A DNA stretch of 57,157 nt from Basidiobolus ranarum (lineage: Eukaryota > Basidiobolomycota > Basidiobolomycetes > Basidiobolales): positions 1 through 57,157 of the forward strand of contig JASJQH010006886.1 of NCBI GenBank assembly GCA_040143965.1. Direction: 5' to 3'. The position numbers and the translations under genes are program-made. The notes under the pieces were generated by a model. That model searched no databases and was not told the origin of the DNA. It was given only the letters and a program-made list of their open reading frames with translations. Below are positions 24,033 through 35,965 of this stretch, in pieces; the first letter of the stretch is position 1; every line of letters starts with the position of its first letter.

Positions 24033-25914
24033 CTTCTATGACCACTCCTTCCTAAAATATCCAATCTATTTTTGTGTGTCACCACGGAAATGTATATCTA
24101 GACCTAATTAATCTGAAAAGCTTTACAATAAAAGATTAAAAGCTCGTGAATACAACTTGTCAGCGGAAATGAGGAGTGAAGTGAAGAAGATAGCAACAAT
24201 TCATCTATGTAAGAGTAAACACATATTTAAAGCGGTCTCAGAATGTCTAACAAGTTACCAAGATCGACGAATACATGACACACTGTGAGAAATCTGCTTT
24301 GACCGTCGTGTTGGAGAAATTGAGATTTCGGAGATTCATCTTCGTCGAATAAAGAAATCACCCACTGTTAAATGCATCGTTTCAGAGACCAAGAGGACAT
24401 TTGACAAATCAATACGCATGATGCTTACTTCAAAACTATCCAACCTTCAATCGATACGTTTCAACAAATTAGTGATATCGACGTTTCAGAAGATCAACGA
24501 AAGCGAATTAGCATAGTATATTTATCACCTGTCTACACTTTTCGAGTAGGAATCGCATGAGACTGTTTCACCTCCAGATATAGTTACTTCTGAGTAGATA
24601 GCTAATTGTGCATCACCCAGGTTAATTGAGAAGGTGAGGAGGAGCACAAAGCATTCTAGCTGCTGCTCTCTTCCGGTATTTTCACTCGTAAAGCTCTCGT
24701 GCGAGCATTAAATACATACTTGTGAAAAACAAAAAGCTTCGTAATCGATCCTTCTTGTACTAAATAGCACAAAAGTATCATGGAATCCTTTTGAAATCGC
24801 AATGATGTCGTCCAAAAGCACATGTTATTTCAAAAAATACTTTGCGACAGTTGCGAGATGAACAAAAAGCTTAACATACTTCTTTCCAGTCACAGACATA
24901 CAAACCGGTCTGGCCTAGGGCACCAAAAGGTAAAGTTTTCGTGACCATATTCTTCATTTCTATAGGAACTGCTCTTAGCGGTGTCCAGGTCGAATAAGCG
25001 GTAAAATAACATGCATTTGAGTGAATCTTTACCAAGTATTTAATGTAGGGTTAAGGGTTAACTTCCAGCGACACATGGCTACAGATTTTATCAGATATAC
25101 CAGGAATCATACTTGAATGCATAACCAGACAAATTGCTTACAATAGATTTATCATGCCAAATTTCTTTCACAAAATAATTGTTTCAATTTCGAAGAATGC
25201 AAAATGGCATTTCAGGAACATCCTTTCTCCCACGAATAGACGAAACATGAAGAGCCTGGCCTTACCAAATATATCATGCTCTCCGCATCAATTGGGGACT
25301 ACAGTCATTATCATGTGCAAGTGGACTATTCGCAATCACGTGTCAGTTCAAGGGGTATGAAAAATGGGTTGCACATGGATTACTTTTTAATGAATGATAC
25401 ATTTGGGGAAGGTACTAAAAAACCAAAGGATATGGAGATATTTGAATCGGTGAGGGTGGAGACCGGTGATGAAATGTGTGTATGAAGTGGGCAAAAAGTT
25501 TCATAGATGTATGAGGGTAAGAGAGGTTTTGCTTCCATATTCCACAAGAAAAAACAAAGAAATCAAACCAACATTGAGTAACAAAATAATACATAAAAGT
25601 TGGCGGGGCGACTTCTAGTTCAGTTGATAAATGTCCGAGCGGGTCAAGACTGTTGAAAATTGTAAGCATATATAAAAAGAGGTAATAGAGCTCGTAGATT
25701 ATGTTACAGAGAGTAATGGGTAGGGAAGACGAAGGTGGCAGAGTTGAGGTCAAGCAATCCAAGAGTAATGCCCCTCACTGGAAAGGAATATTAATAGATT
25801 TGCTATTAAGGCTCGGTGAACAAACTGCGGAAACTCTAGTGGAATAACTGTTGGCTATCATATGGAAGATAGACTTGCCGATAAAGAGCCCAAGCGGAAG
25901 GGACACCAGTAGTT
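24033..25914. other. gene-poor stretch, nothing supported
   Basis: Nearly 1.9 kb with only short, overlapping frames. A 75-codon open stretch without an ATG lies at 24289-24513 (+), and mutually antisense frames overlap at 25276-25762. None has motifs, good splice context or protein-like composition that I can support. The first ~200 bp hold the promoter of the DUF7729-like gene. Confidence 0.45.
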
Positions 25915-26292
25915 CTAGGAATTCCTCACAGGCTCTTCTGGGCGCATATAGTCACGTACGACTCGAAGGCATTGTAAAGCCAGGTTCCATATAGTATTCA
26001 ATATATCCCTCTCAAACTCTACGCCATTCTCCTCTCCCTTCTTTTTTAACCATTCTTTCCAAAAAGTCGAATAGTCACTCAAATTCTCACTGTATACCCT
26101 AGCCAGCAAGTCGTAGCCAGTCAGGAAATAACTTGCAAAGAACACACTGATCACAAAGCCAACGCATAAAGAATACACTGCTATGATGAAAGGCACTAAG
26201 AAAATAGAAGGAGGAACGATTGATAGTTTAAGTAGAGAAGTTCGAGAGGTATTTAGGAAGGCGGCCAAAATATTGGAGGTGGGCTTTTGCAT
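25915..26292 (-). CDS. small two-helix membrane protein, function unknown
   Basis: A 125-residue frame with protein-like layout: a polar N-terminus, a long hydrophobic region at about 24-62 that can form two closely spaced membrane helices (hairpin), then a charged helical C-terminal half (FWKEWLKKKGEE...). No family was recognised. The hairpin layout recalls small ER or lipid-droplet membrane proteins, but that is only an analogy. It stands alone in sparse DNA, and additional exons cannot be excluded. Confidence 0.5.
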   Translation of the reverse strand: MQKPTSNILAAFLNTSRTSLLKLSIVPPSIFLVPFIIAVYSLCVGFVISVFFASYFLTGYDLLARVYSENLSDYSTFWKEWLKKKGEENGVEFERDILNTIWNLALQCLRVVRDYMRPEEPVRNS

Positions 26293-28217
26293 GCTTTTAG
26301 TTGTATTGAGCTTTGTACCGCTATTAGAAGTATAAGATATGAATTACTTTGGGATTTTTTGACCTCCAAGGAAACAAGATAGAGTACACAGAACTCAATT
26401 GTTAACACTCTCTTAAATGTTAGTTAAAAGTTATCAGAACTGCCAAGAGGGTTTTCTAAGCGGGAGCTGGAGGAAAGAAAGAATAAAAGGAGTTGGCCTA
26501 AAAAAGGTGACAAATGGCTAAACAGAGAGTAAGCATCTAATAGGTAGTGAAGGAGAACTTGGATAAAATCGAATGGCTAATAGTATATATTGTACGCCCC
26601 CTAGAAAAGGATCCGTAAATCGAAGTACAATCAATAGAAATTCTTCTAGATTTAGACAAATGAGGAAGACTAGACAATTGGAATATGTGTTACATCTAGT
26701 ATTACATCAAAACCTGAGTATTCATTGTTATCGCATGCAGATCAAAATATGCCAACACATTTGGAACAATCGTAGATAACATTTAATGGTCGACGAAATA
26801 TTGAAATAACATGATAATCAGCCCATCTCTTGTGCTTAATAGTCGACTTTATCTCAATATGGACCATTTCCATGATCACTACGTTTCATCTTCGAACCAC
26901 TCTACATGATGTGTTTGGTTCGTTGTACTAGCACTCATCTCCCCTTCGTTTTAACACCGAGACAAATAGATGACTACAAAAGGGGATTGACTTTGTCATG
27001 TTTCTGTCTTATCTTCTGAATCCTGTTTAAATCCAGAGAGTGCCCCACCCTTGCGATGCTTGGTTTTGTATGTCGACCAATTGGATTAGAGTTTACATGT
27101 GTTTCTTCATGCGTATTTGTCCAACCTAGCTTACTAGAGAGAATTCACTTAATGTAAGCGCATGTAAGCAACTCAGCTAAAAGTGGCGAAGTGAGATGGG
27201 GATGGCTTCAGATGATATGCCCACGGCCTTTGGATGCTAACCATCAGCACTTTTTGGCCAAAAGTCCTTGACAAAGATAGAGAGAGAAGGATTAAATGGT
27301 GTAAATGTATCTTTTTAATATGCTCTCTTTATGAATTCTGTAGTCTTGTTCGTACTCCAAAGTTGACTAGTAAAATCTAGTTTGAATTCAAGATATAGGT
27401 GGCTTAGCGCTGGTTGTTTTCAATTTCCCAAGGTCATGATTTTGGCTATGCTTAGTTTATCAAGAGCCATTAGAATTGGAAACTTCAGATTTCTCTGCCT
27501 ACTGTATCCAAATGTTGCCATGTACCAGTAGATTAAGGATTTTAACTATGCCTCATGGGTGATCAAATATTACAACTGGTGGTAGCTGAGAAAGTAGACT
27601 AAAAGAATTAATGAATGAAAATACTTTCATTTCAGAGATATCTTTGAGGGGTGCTAGGTTTCTGACAGTGCACTTAAGTTCAGAGGGCATGAGTAGAGTT
27701 GAAATCCTACTCAGACTTGGTCAGTCTAACTGTACAAATTGAATAAAAAGAACAGTCTTTGTTTACCATCAAATATGCCGGAAATGCACCAATCAGTACA
27801 TAGTATTGACAAAGTTCTTTTTTTCTTCATACATTGATCTATTTACTATTTACATCAGATGCTGTGGATCAGGTAGTAAAAACAATGACTCGATCCGCAA
27901 AAAAGATCAGGGGTCCCGAGACCGAAGTGAAAGCCGCGCAGCTATTGTTTTGAGGTTTCGAGTCGAGGGATTGTTTATCTGAAAACACTTGGTCCAAATT
28001 AAATATTCCAGCTGATCAACGAATCCCCTTTATCTCTACCAGGTCTAGCTAAATACTTTCCTTCATTTTTGGTAGTCTAGTCTCCATTTGAGTCCACATA
28101 TCTATACTACCCTTGTTGCCATAGCTCTCAGTGTATTTCCCTTTTTCCTTCCAATCCTAATAGACTTTTTACAGGTTTTGTTATTATTATCTCATCCCAT
28201 CTTGTTCCATAAATTCA
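26293..28217. other. intergenic, upstream of kinesin-13
   Basis: About 1.9 kb without supportable genes. A relatively GC-rich patch at about 27885-27970 stands out from the AT-rich surroundings and contains a 7-bp inverted pair (GACTCGA...TCGAGTC); its role, if any, is unknown. The kinesin promoter must lie in the last few hundred bases. Confidence 0.45.
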
Positions 28218-30542
28218 ATGAGCGCCATTATTTTGGAAACCTTAAGACAGGCCGACTTGGAGCACTATTATCCAAGGTATTTTATTCTCTATTACCTACC
28301 TCATTTATTCCTTAGTATCCATGTGGACTGACTGAGAAACATTTCGTTAGTTTTGCTGCCAATGGCATCGCCACTATAGAAGAGCTCTCTAAGGTGAATT
28401 GTTTGAACCGTAAATATCTATTGAAAAAAATATTAAGCCAATTTTTTTCTATAGGTCACTATGCAAGACTATGGAACTCTTGGTGTGAATAGCATGGACG
28501 ACAGAAAAAGGCTATTCCAGCTCATTCAAGCTGTCAAAAATGAGCACCCAGGAGACTTCTCTTCATCTTTATCTAGCAGTACCTCAGCTTACTCGCGACA
28601 ATCCATTGCTCCCACACGAGCATCTCAAAGACCTCCTGTTCCCCCTTCCTCTCGTGCTATTGAGCACGCACGTAGAACCAGACGAACTACCGAACAAATT
28701 TCTGCAGGCCCTCAACAACGTCGTGTTACCCGCTCTATGTCAATAGTCCAGCAATTACAAGAGCCTGACTCTAGTGTAAAGGAAAGTGATCCTCTTCCGG
28801 TGGTGAAAAGGAGAACTACAATGAACAGCGCATATGGTGTCCCCCAGCTTCCCCCAACCTCTTCTAATAGCACTCGTAGACAATCTGCTGTCGGCAGTCG
28901 TAGAAAATCTACTGCACCTACCACTACCGGTAGCTTAAGTGATAGAATTCGAGTGTGCATTCGTAAACGTCCATTAAGTTCACGAGAGACAAAGAAAGGT
29001 GAAACCGATATCATTAGTGTCTCTGGCCGCCGTAGACTGGCTGTAAATGAACCTAAATTAAAAGTAGATCTAACCAAGTATGTGGAGCAACACGAATTCG
29101 TTTTTGATGAAGTGTTCGACTCTACTGCTGACAATGAACAAGTCTATACTCGTACTGCTCTCCCTCTTGTTGAATATATATTTGAAGGCGGTAAAGCCAC
29201 TTGCTTTGCATATGGTCAAACCGGTAGTGGTAAAACGTACACAATGCTAGATGCCGAGCTCGGTCTGTATGTATTGGCTGGCCGAGACATCTTCACTCTC
29301 CTAAATGACGAACAGTTCTCGCATCTTTCTTGCTATGTAAATTTCTATGAGATTTATCAGGGACAACTGCACGACCTTCTCAACAATCGCAAAAAACTAG
29401 CTGCTCGTGAGGACGGAAATAAAAATGTTGTTATAGTTGGTATTCGTGAAATAGAGATTTCATGTGTCGACGAATTACTTGAAGTATTTAACTATGGACA
29501 CTCGGCAAGAACTACTGGTACCACTGGTGCAAATGCCGATTCCTCTCGCTCCCATGCCATTTTACAAATGGTTCTGAAGCATAAAAATGACAAGAGGAAG
29601 ATCCACGGTAAATTTAGCTTTATCGATCTCGCTGGAAGTGAACGTGGTGCTGACCGTGGTGAATCCGATAACAAAACGAGAATGGAGGGTGCTGAAATCA
29701 ACAAGAGTTTACTAGCACTCAAAGAATGCATCCGTGCTTTGGATCAGGGTGGAAAGCACCTTCCATTTAGACAGAGTAAACTCACTCAAGTACTGAAGGA
29801 TTCGTTTATTGGCAACTCTCGCACTTGTATGATCGGTACGATCTCACCCAATATGTCCAATAGTGAGCATTCTCTCAATACACTCAGATATGCCGATAGA
29901 GTCAAAGAGTTGAAGGGGGACACTGATTACGATGACGAAGATGAAGAAACTGAATTTTACGGATATTCCAGCTCTGAACCTGAACCTGAATCAGTAGAAG
30001 TGGCGAACACCGAAATGGAGGACGAGGCTGAATTCGAAGAAGAAGTCCATGAAAGCGAGCCTGAGAATTTAATCCATGATGAAGCCCCACCAGAGTTCTT
30101 TAGCGAGGAAGACAATGTAGAAGAAACGTTTGCCGTTCCCAATCCCCCTGTTCGTGAATCACGCGAATATCGAGAACCCAAAGACGTCCATGAGAACCGA
30201 GAGTCTCGTTATAAGCCTCAGTATAATAGCGCCGATTTGAGTCGCAGTCGTAGATCCTCCGTCTCATCATTTGAAGATAGTTATCTTAGCTCAGGTAGTT
30301 CCCAATTGGAAGGCCTTGGCGATCTGATCAAGAGTCACAAAAATACTATTCGTGAAATTACCTACATCTGCCAGATGGAGACGATGCTGATGCAGAAACT
30401 GAAGCTCAATGCCTCATCCACATCTAAATCCAGCACCGCTAACATTAGCGCTCACGCTCAAGAGTTGGAGGCTTTACTAGATAAAAAAACAGCAGTCATT
30501 GCGGATTTCAAGGAAAAGCTTCGCAACACCTTGTATTACTGA
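28218..30542 (+). CDS. kinesin-13 with N-terminal SAM domain
   Basis: Microtubule-depolymerising kinesin. Three exons (28218-28276, 28351-28393, 28455-30542) give 729 residues; the two tiny first exons complete a SAM domain (about residues 3-65: LRQADLEHYYPSF, GIATIEELSKVT, DRKRLFQLI). A disordered basic Ser/Pro region leads to the motor (about 196-525). Diagnostic kinesin-13 features are the KVD finger in loop 2 (NEPKLKVDLTKYV, KVD at 237-239), P-loop GQTGSGKT (288-295), NADSSRSH (switch I), IDLAGSE (switch II) and AEINKSLLALKECIRAL. After the motor comes a very acidic segment (DDEDEETEF onward) and a C-terminal helix (ITYICQMETMLMQKLKL) like that of MCAK. The SAM plus kinesin-13 layout is known from KIF24-type proteins. 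Roles in spindle and microtubule-length control are inferred from the family. Confidence 0.93.
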
Positions 30543-31388
30543 AACTACACACTCCAAATTCTCTAATTTGCATATGAACCTGTATTCGAACCATTGGGCT
30601 CTTTCTCTCGATTGAAATAGCCATCTCTCACTACCTAATTCCTCAGCCCCCTATCCTCCTCCATTGGTAAATTATGATGTTGAAAGTACCGGAGATCGGC
30701 TTGCTTTTTACATTCCTTCATATTATCTATGCTTCCAAATCAAATTCTATGTTCAATATCAATGCACAACCCTCATTTCTCAATTCTTTTCGTCCTCTCC
30801 TGGTTCTTCGATTTCTGAGGGAATCCTCCTTTACTGAGAATCCTGAGATTCTTTGTAAATATTACACAACCAACTCTCTTCCCTAATAAACACCTTTACC
30901 AGCCATCCATGTATCTGATTCGCATGTATGCATAAGCACATTGTGTAAGACTGGCCCTCCCCTGGCCCTGGCAATCTCACCTGCACCACAATATTGGATG
31001 ATGTTCTAACCCTGGTGCAAGCCTATTCTTAGTATATAACCGGGTTTTATCATCTCATGTTGTTCCCATTCAATAACATGAGGGGTGGCGATTTCCTCTT
31101 TCAGACAGATCACACCTGCCTAATCAATTGGAACTAGTTATGCAAAAATGAGGGTTTCACTTTCAAAAGGGTTGTTATCTTGCATAAATTTTCTTTGTCA
31201 ATTGACTCCGTGCCCCTGAATATGTGCCTAGTGGGTCTGTCAATAAATCTTATCAAAAATTCCAAGTTCACTAACCCTCAACCTACTTGAGAAACAGATT
31301 TACAAGTAAGCCTTCGTGATTTCCGCTCCGATTATCCATCTTAGGGCGGACTCTATTTAAGTTATTGTTAAATTTCTCTTCTCTTCTC
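30543..31388. other. intergenic between kinesin and Nudix-CCCH-W2 genes
   Basis: About 0.85 kb. The ORF at 30674-30886 lies in the likely kinesin 3' UTR and has no features. TATATAACC near 31035 and pyrimidine-rich DNA at 31370-31388 precede the next start. Confidence 0.45.
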
Positions 31389-33565
31389 ATGAATACCATT
31401 CACTCTACCGGACTTCTCATATTTCGTCAACAGCGGTCTATCGAGTTCCTATTAATAAACGACACTTTTTCCAATAAACGTCACTGGACTCCTCCAAAGG
31501 GGAAAGTTATTGGTGACGAAGACGAATTGAAGTATGCATAGAATTTCTTATTGGTCTAGAATTTCTTTTAATTGTTTTTTTTGGATTTCTTTAGATGTGC
31601 AATCCGCGAAACCATTAATATTACCGGAGTAAATATTAAAGAATTAACTATTGATAACAATTTCCGTGCGGAATTAAGATATTTATCTGGAAGCCAGCCC
31701 AAACGAGTTATATACTATCTTGCTCGACTTGCTGACAATGCTCGTGTCTTACCTACAGGTGAAGGACTCAATCTGTCTTGGCTATCGCTTGCCCAAGCAA
31801 TTGAAAAGTCTGTATTTAGAACGATGGGGGATGTCTTGAAACAAGCTTCAACTTATATTGAGAATAACAAGCTCAATATCCCTCAAATCCGACAAAGAAG
31901 CAATGTAGATAGTATGGAGCACCGACTTAAGAATATGAACATTGCTCTCCCTCTTGACTCTCAACGTCAAATGATCTCTCGTCAACGTCAAGATCAGCGA
32001 CCTGAGCAACGTTACGATCAGCGCGAACGCTCTCGTACGGAGAAGCTGTTGTCTACTTCACCCAACTCGGCCAACAATGACAATCCCTTGTATAAGACTC
32101 GTCTTTGTGAACGGTTTGAAACTGAGGGATTTTGCCCCTATGGACCGAAATGCACTTTTGCTCATGGTATTGTAGAGTTGAAGGAGAAAAAACCTCAGAC
32201 AAACGAAAAACCATCTACTGTGGAAAGCAAAATTAAAGAAAGTAACGATAACCCTTTATACAAAACTAAACTCTGCGAAAGATTTATGAAAGAAAACTTC
32301 TGTCAATATGGGCCAAAATGTAACTTTGCTCATGGTCGTGATGAGTTAAAGGACCGTTCTTCCACCGCCCCTGTCCCTGTCCAAGAAGTACAAAAATCAC
32401 GCTGGAGAAATAATGCTTCGGGTGAACACCACTCGCCAGAAGCATTTTTTGCTAGAAGACTTGAGACCGGCTCACTATCACCCCCTTCCAGGGGTTCTCG
32501 ACCCGATATATATATTGAACAGCTAGATTCTGGCCGCGATATCCCCAACTTGATTCCCACCTCTAACGAGATGTCTAGCAGATCTATATCTCCCACTGAA
32601 ACTTTATCTACACCAGATAAAGATAATCATGATGACTTCAAGGCCCTTCAACCACTTCGTCGCCGAGAAAAAGATGAAAAAATCGGATTGGATTATTTGT
32701 TGGGTGGAAAGGTAATTCCCAAGAGCAGTACATCAATCTACAATACAAGTATGTTTAACACTTGTTATCATTTAGGCTGACAAAGATAAGTCATGGCTAC
32801 GAGTTCTAGAGCCATCTGATGATGAGCAAGGAAGAATCAACTCTCTGTAAGTGATTGCAATCATAATATTGTATTCTTAGCGCACTTTCTAATACCGGTC
32901 TCATTAGGAAAAAGCAACTTAACGGAAATGGTAATGCAAACGGCAATGGAAATACTCAACACGCTAACAAACGTACCGAATACAAAAAATTGATTCATGA
33001 TTTAAAGATGTTCTTCGATGCAAGGAAGGATATGGATCACGAAAAACAACTTCAAGACGAGCTTAAAGAAATTACAAGAATTGAATTTCGTAATAATTTA
33101 TCCAAAAAGGAATTGTTTGAAATCCTGATCCCAAGCCTGTTTTCCGATTTCAACAATCTTTTTAAGGAGGTTAAAGCTAGAAATATTCTCTGCAAAAAGG
33201 TACCTCAAAGTCAACATGAATTGGCAAAGTATTGATTTCACTAATGCTCTGTATCAACCTAGTTTGTTCGTACTGAGCAAGATCAGGTTGCCTTTCTACG
33301 CGCTTGGGAGGAGTTCTTGATTACTAATGATCAGATTATCACCAAAACCCCAGTCCTGTTCAAACTTTTCTATGACATTGATCTTGTTGAGGAAGAGTCT
33401 TTCATAAAATGGAACTCTCTTGCCAGGGCAACCACCAAAGTTCAGGAGGGTGCCCGACCCTTCATTGACTGGCTCAGGTAACTTTATTATATCCATTTCC
33501 ATCGCCAAATTGAAATTTACTCATCACTCTGAAATTATAGTACTGCTGAGGAAGATGATGAATAG
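31389..33565 (+). CDS. Nudix (degenerate) + two CCCH zinc fingers + W2 domain fusion
   Basis: Six exons (31389-31531, 31595-32711, 32776-32846, 32908-33199, 33263-33477, 33541-33565) give 620 residues in one frame. Residues 1-145 are an Ap4A-hydrolase (NUDT2)-type Nudix fold, with GLLIFR, HWTPPKG and a Nudix box from G38. Within that box E44 and RE (52-53) remain, but the paired catalytic Glu-Glu is N56-I57, so hydrolysis is unlikely. Two tristetraprolin-type fingers of spacing C-x8-C-x5-C-x3-H sit at C219/C228/C234/H238 and C275/C284/C290/H294, each with the lead-in NPLYKT(R/K)LC. The region about 490-620 is a W2/eIF5C domain with VLFKLFYDIDLVEEE and a terminal PFIDWL..AEEDDE. Together these suggest an RNA-binding translation regulator that contacts initiation factors. 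I do not recognise this architecture from any named protein. Confidence 0.88.
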
Positions 33566-34567
33566 TTGACTTTAGCTATAGTCCAAGCTTTAGGTTAGAA
33601 AGTAACTGTAAAACCGTTACCATACCTACTTTTGTAAAGTCAAATTTACTGAAACCAATTATAAGTTGCGAATACCCCGCGGATATATGTGTTCTTATTC
33701 CCATTTGCCAAACACTGTAGTACATTGTATAAACATCCATAATGGTTAACGCTGAAGCTATATATCATCGCCTTTCTGTATCTTATTAAAAACCCTTCGA
33801 AAATCAACCCATACCTTGGCCTCTCTGTTTGTCTAATTAAACTTCACAAATTCCTATTGTCACTACATCAATCAATGAGAAGATGTATGCACTTAGTCCA
33901 ATCAAGAGTATATATACCTAATTCCAAGATTTAAAAGCGAATAACGTCCCAATCAAGATCACTTAGCTTTCAAAAAACGATCGGTCATGCCTTCGACTAA
34001 ACTCATCTAATCCCAGCATGACCAGTAGAAGTACAGATATAATTATGTCTGTACTAGCCTAGATATCTAGACAATCAAATGCCAAGCTTCAACCAAAGGT
34101 AATTACGATTGTGTCACTTAGAGGAAGTTTATTATGATGTACAAGAAATACAAGAGCAACAACACTCTTTTTTTAATATATTACAAACAGGATTCGTTTA
34201 CCCAAAATTGATGATGTCAATGATTGAACTATTCTCATACCATCAATTATCCAAAATTTTGAATGCATTACTCCTGTACTCAACTTCTGATTCCTTCAAG
34301 TTGAGATACGTAATTTGCCGATGAATCTTACAACTCTATCAACTATTGGGGGCGAACATGCAAAGTATTGTTAGGAAGGTAACCAATAACATACGTCATT
34401 CTAGCGATGAAATATTGATGATAGGCTCGATTTATTTGAATTTAGGACTGTTTCAAGGAATTAGAGACCAGCACGTTTTCATGCTCTATACAGGGTGTAA
34501 AAAGGGTTTTTCAATGATGTGTTCGAAATAGTAAAATTAAACGAGGATGCGAATATTAAATGTTAAT
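33566..34567. other. intergenic between convergent genes
   Basis: About 1 kb between the Nudix-CCCH-W2 gene and UDP-glucose dehydrogenase. Two plus-strand frames (34109-34324 and 34346-34531) are AT-rich and featureless, and I do not call them. Confidence 0.45.
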
Positions 34568-35965
34568 TTAAGCGGATTTGCCGATGACTTCAACCTTGAA
34601 ACCAATATCACGGAGCTTGGGTGCGTCAAGCATAAGACGACCATCGAAGACAAAGGCAGGCTTGTGCATGTTATCGTAGACCTTTTTCCAGTCTAAAGTC
34701 TTGAACTCATCCCATTCAGTTACGACAACAACGGCATCGGCCTTATCGGTGGCTGAGTAAGGATCTTTGCAGATAGTAACTTGCTTCTTGACCTTCTTCT
34801 CGTCACTTTCAACACCAGGTTCAGTCAAATCCATCCAGATTTGCTCCTCCTCAACCTTAGGATCATAGATGGTGACGTTGGCGTTTTCTAAGATGAAATC
34901 CTTGATCAAAGTGATAGCAGCGGACTCTCTGGTATCTCCGGTATCCTTCTTGAAAGCAAAGCCAAGAACAGCGATTTTCTTGTGAGTGATGGTGTTGAAC
35001 AAACACTTGATAACACGGGAGGCAAAACGCTTCTTCTGGTATTCGTTCATGATGACAACTTGATGCCAGTATTCAGCAACTTCATCCAAATGGAATTGCT
35101 TGCTGAGGTATACCAAGTTAAGAATATCTTTCTGGAAGCATGAACCACCAAAGCCAACACTGGCCTTCAAGAACTTGGGGCCAATACGGCTGTCTTTACC
35201 ACAAGCTCTAGCTACCTCATCAACATCAGCTCCAGTAGCTTCGCATACAGCACTAAGAGCGTTGATGCTAGATATACGTTGAGCCAAAAGAGCATTGGCA
35301 GCCAACTTGGTGAGCTCAGATGACCAAAGGTTGGTGGTAATTACTCTCTCTTCGGGAACCCAGTGAGTGTAAACATCGACTAAAGCCTTTTGAGCCTCAA
35401 TACCCTCAGGGGTTTGGAGACAACCGATCAAGACACGGTCAGGATTGAACAAGTCATCAATAGCGGTACCTTCAGCAAGGAATTCGGGGTTGGAGAGGAT
35501 ATCGAAACGGATACCATCACGGCAATTAGCCTCCAAAATGGTGCGCATGCTTTGAGCGGTACGGCAAGGAACGGTGGATTTCTCAACAACAATCTTAGAG
35601 CTAGTAGCGATTTCAGCGATACGTCTAGTAGCAGTTTCAACATAGGCCAAATCAGCGGCGAAACCGGCGCCCATACCACTCTTCTTGGTAGGAGTGTTAA
35701 CGGAGACGAAGATAAGATCGGCTTCTTGAATGGACTTGTCAACATCAGTAGAGAAGAAAAGGTTTCTACCGCGAGCAGTGAAAACGACTTCTTCAAGGCC
35801 AGGTTCGTAAATAGGAAGCTTGTCAGAGTTCCATGCGTCAATACGAGTTTGGTTAACATCTACGATAGTAACTTCAATATCAGGACACTTGAAGGCAATA
35901 ACAGCACAAGTGGGACCACCGACGTATCCGGCTCCAATACAGCAAATTTTCTTGACAGCGACCAT
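34568..35965 (-). CDS. UGD1: UDP-glucose 6-dehydrogenase
   Basis: Oxidises UDP-glucose to UDP-glucuronate with two NAD+, feeding glucuronic-acid or xylose-containing wall and capsule polymers. Single exon, 465 residues from the ATG at 35965; an upstream in-frame ATG at 36037 would add 24 residues absent from the family and is less likely. The N-terminal Rossmann motif GAGYVGGP is followed by [19 protein letters not shown] and [15 protein letters not shown]. The catalytic Cys lies in [10 protein letters not shown], and the C-terminal domain has [16 protein letters not shown]. All active-site motifs are intact. Strong codon bias suggests high expression. The gene is common in zygomycete-grade fungi and basidiomycetes, whose walls contain glucuronate. 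Confidence 0.97.
   Translation of the reverse strand: MVAVKKICCIGAGYVGGPTCAVIAFKCPDIEVTIVDVNQTRIDAWNSDKLPIYEPGLEEVVFTARGRNLFFSTDVDKSIQEADLIFVSVNTPTKKSGMGAGFAADLAYVETATRRIAEIATSSKIVVEKSTVPCRTAQSMRTILEANCRDGIRFDILSNPEFLAEGTAIDDLFNPDRVLIGCLQTPEGIEAQKALVDVYTHWVPEERVITTNLWSSELTKLAANALLAQRISSINALSAVCEATGADVDEVARACGKDSRIGPKFLKASVGFGGSCFQKDILNLVYLSKQFHLDEVAEYWHQVVIMNEYQKKRFASRVIKCLFNTITHKKIAVLGFAFKKDTGDTRESAAITLIKDFILENANVTIYDPKVEEEQIWMDLTEPGVESDEKKVKKQVTICKDPYSATDKADAVVVVTEWDEFKTLDWKKVYDNMHKPAFVFDGRLMLDAPKLRDIGFKVEVIGKSA

Noticed and set aside
24289-24513. 75-codon open stretch on the plus strand
   Set aside because: No ATG at its start, no supported splice sites and no recognisable homology; a second frame overlapping it is also open, which argues for chance.
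25415-25762. 115-codon minus-strand ORF
   Set aside because: Overlaps antisense frames of similar length; hydrophobic low-complexity composition typical of translated AT-rich DNA.
27885-27970. GC-rich patch with a 7-bp inverted pair, considered as a structured RNA
   Set aside because: Stem is short with a ~65-nt loop and no known RNA motif.
34109-34531. Two consecutive plus-strand ORFs downstream of the Nudix fusion
   Set aside because: No motif or intron joining them convincingly; AT-driven amino-acid composition.
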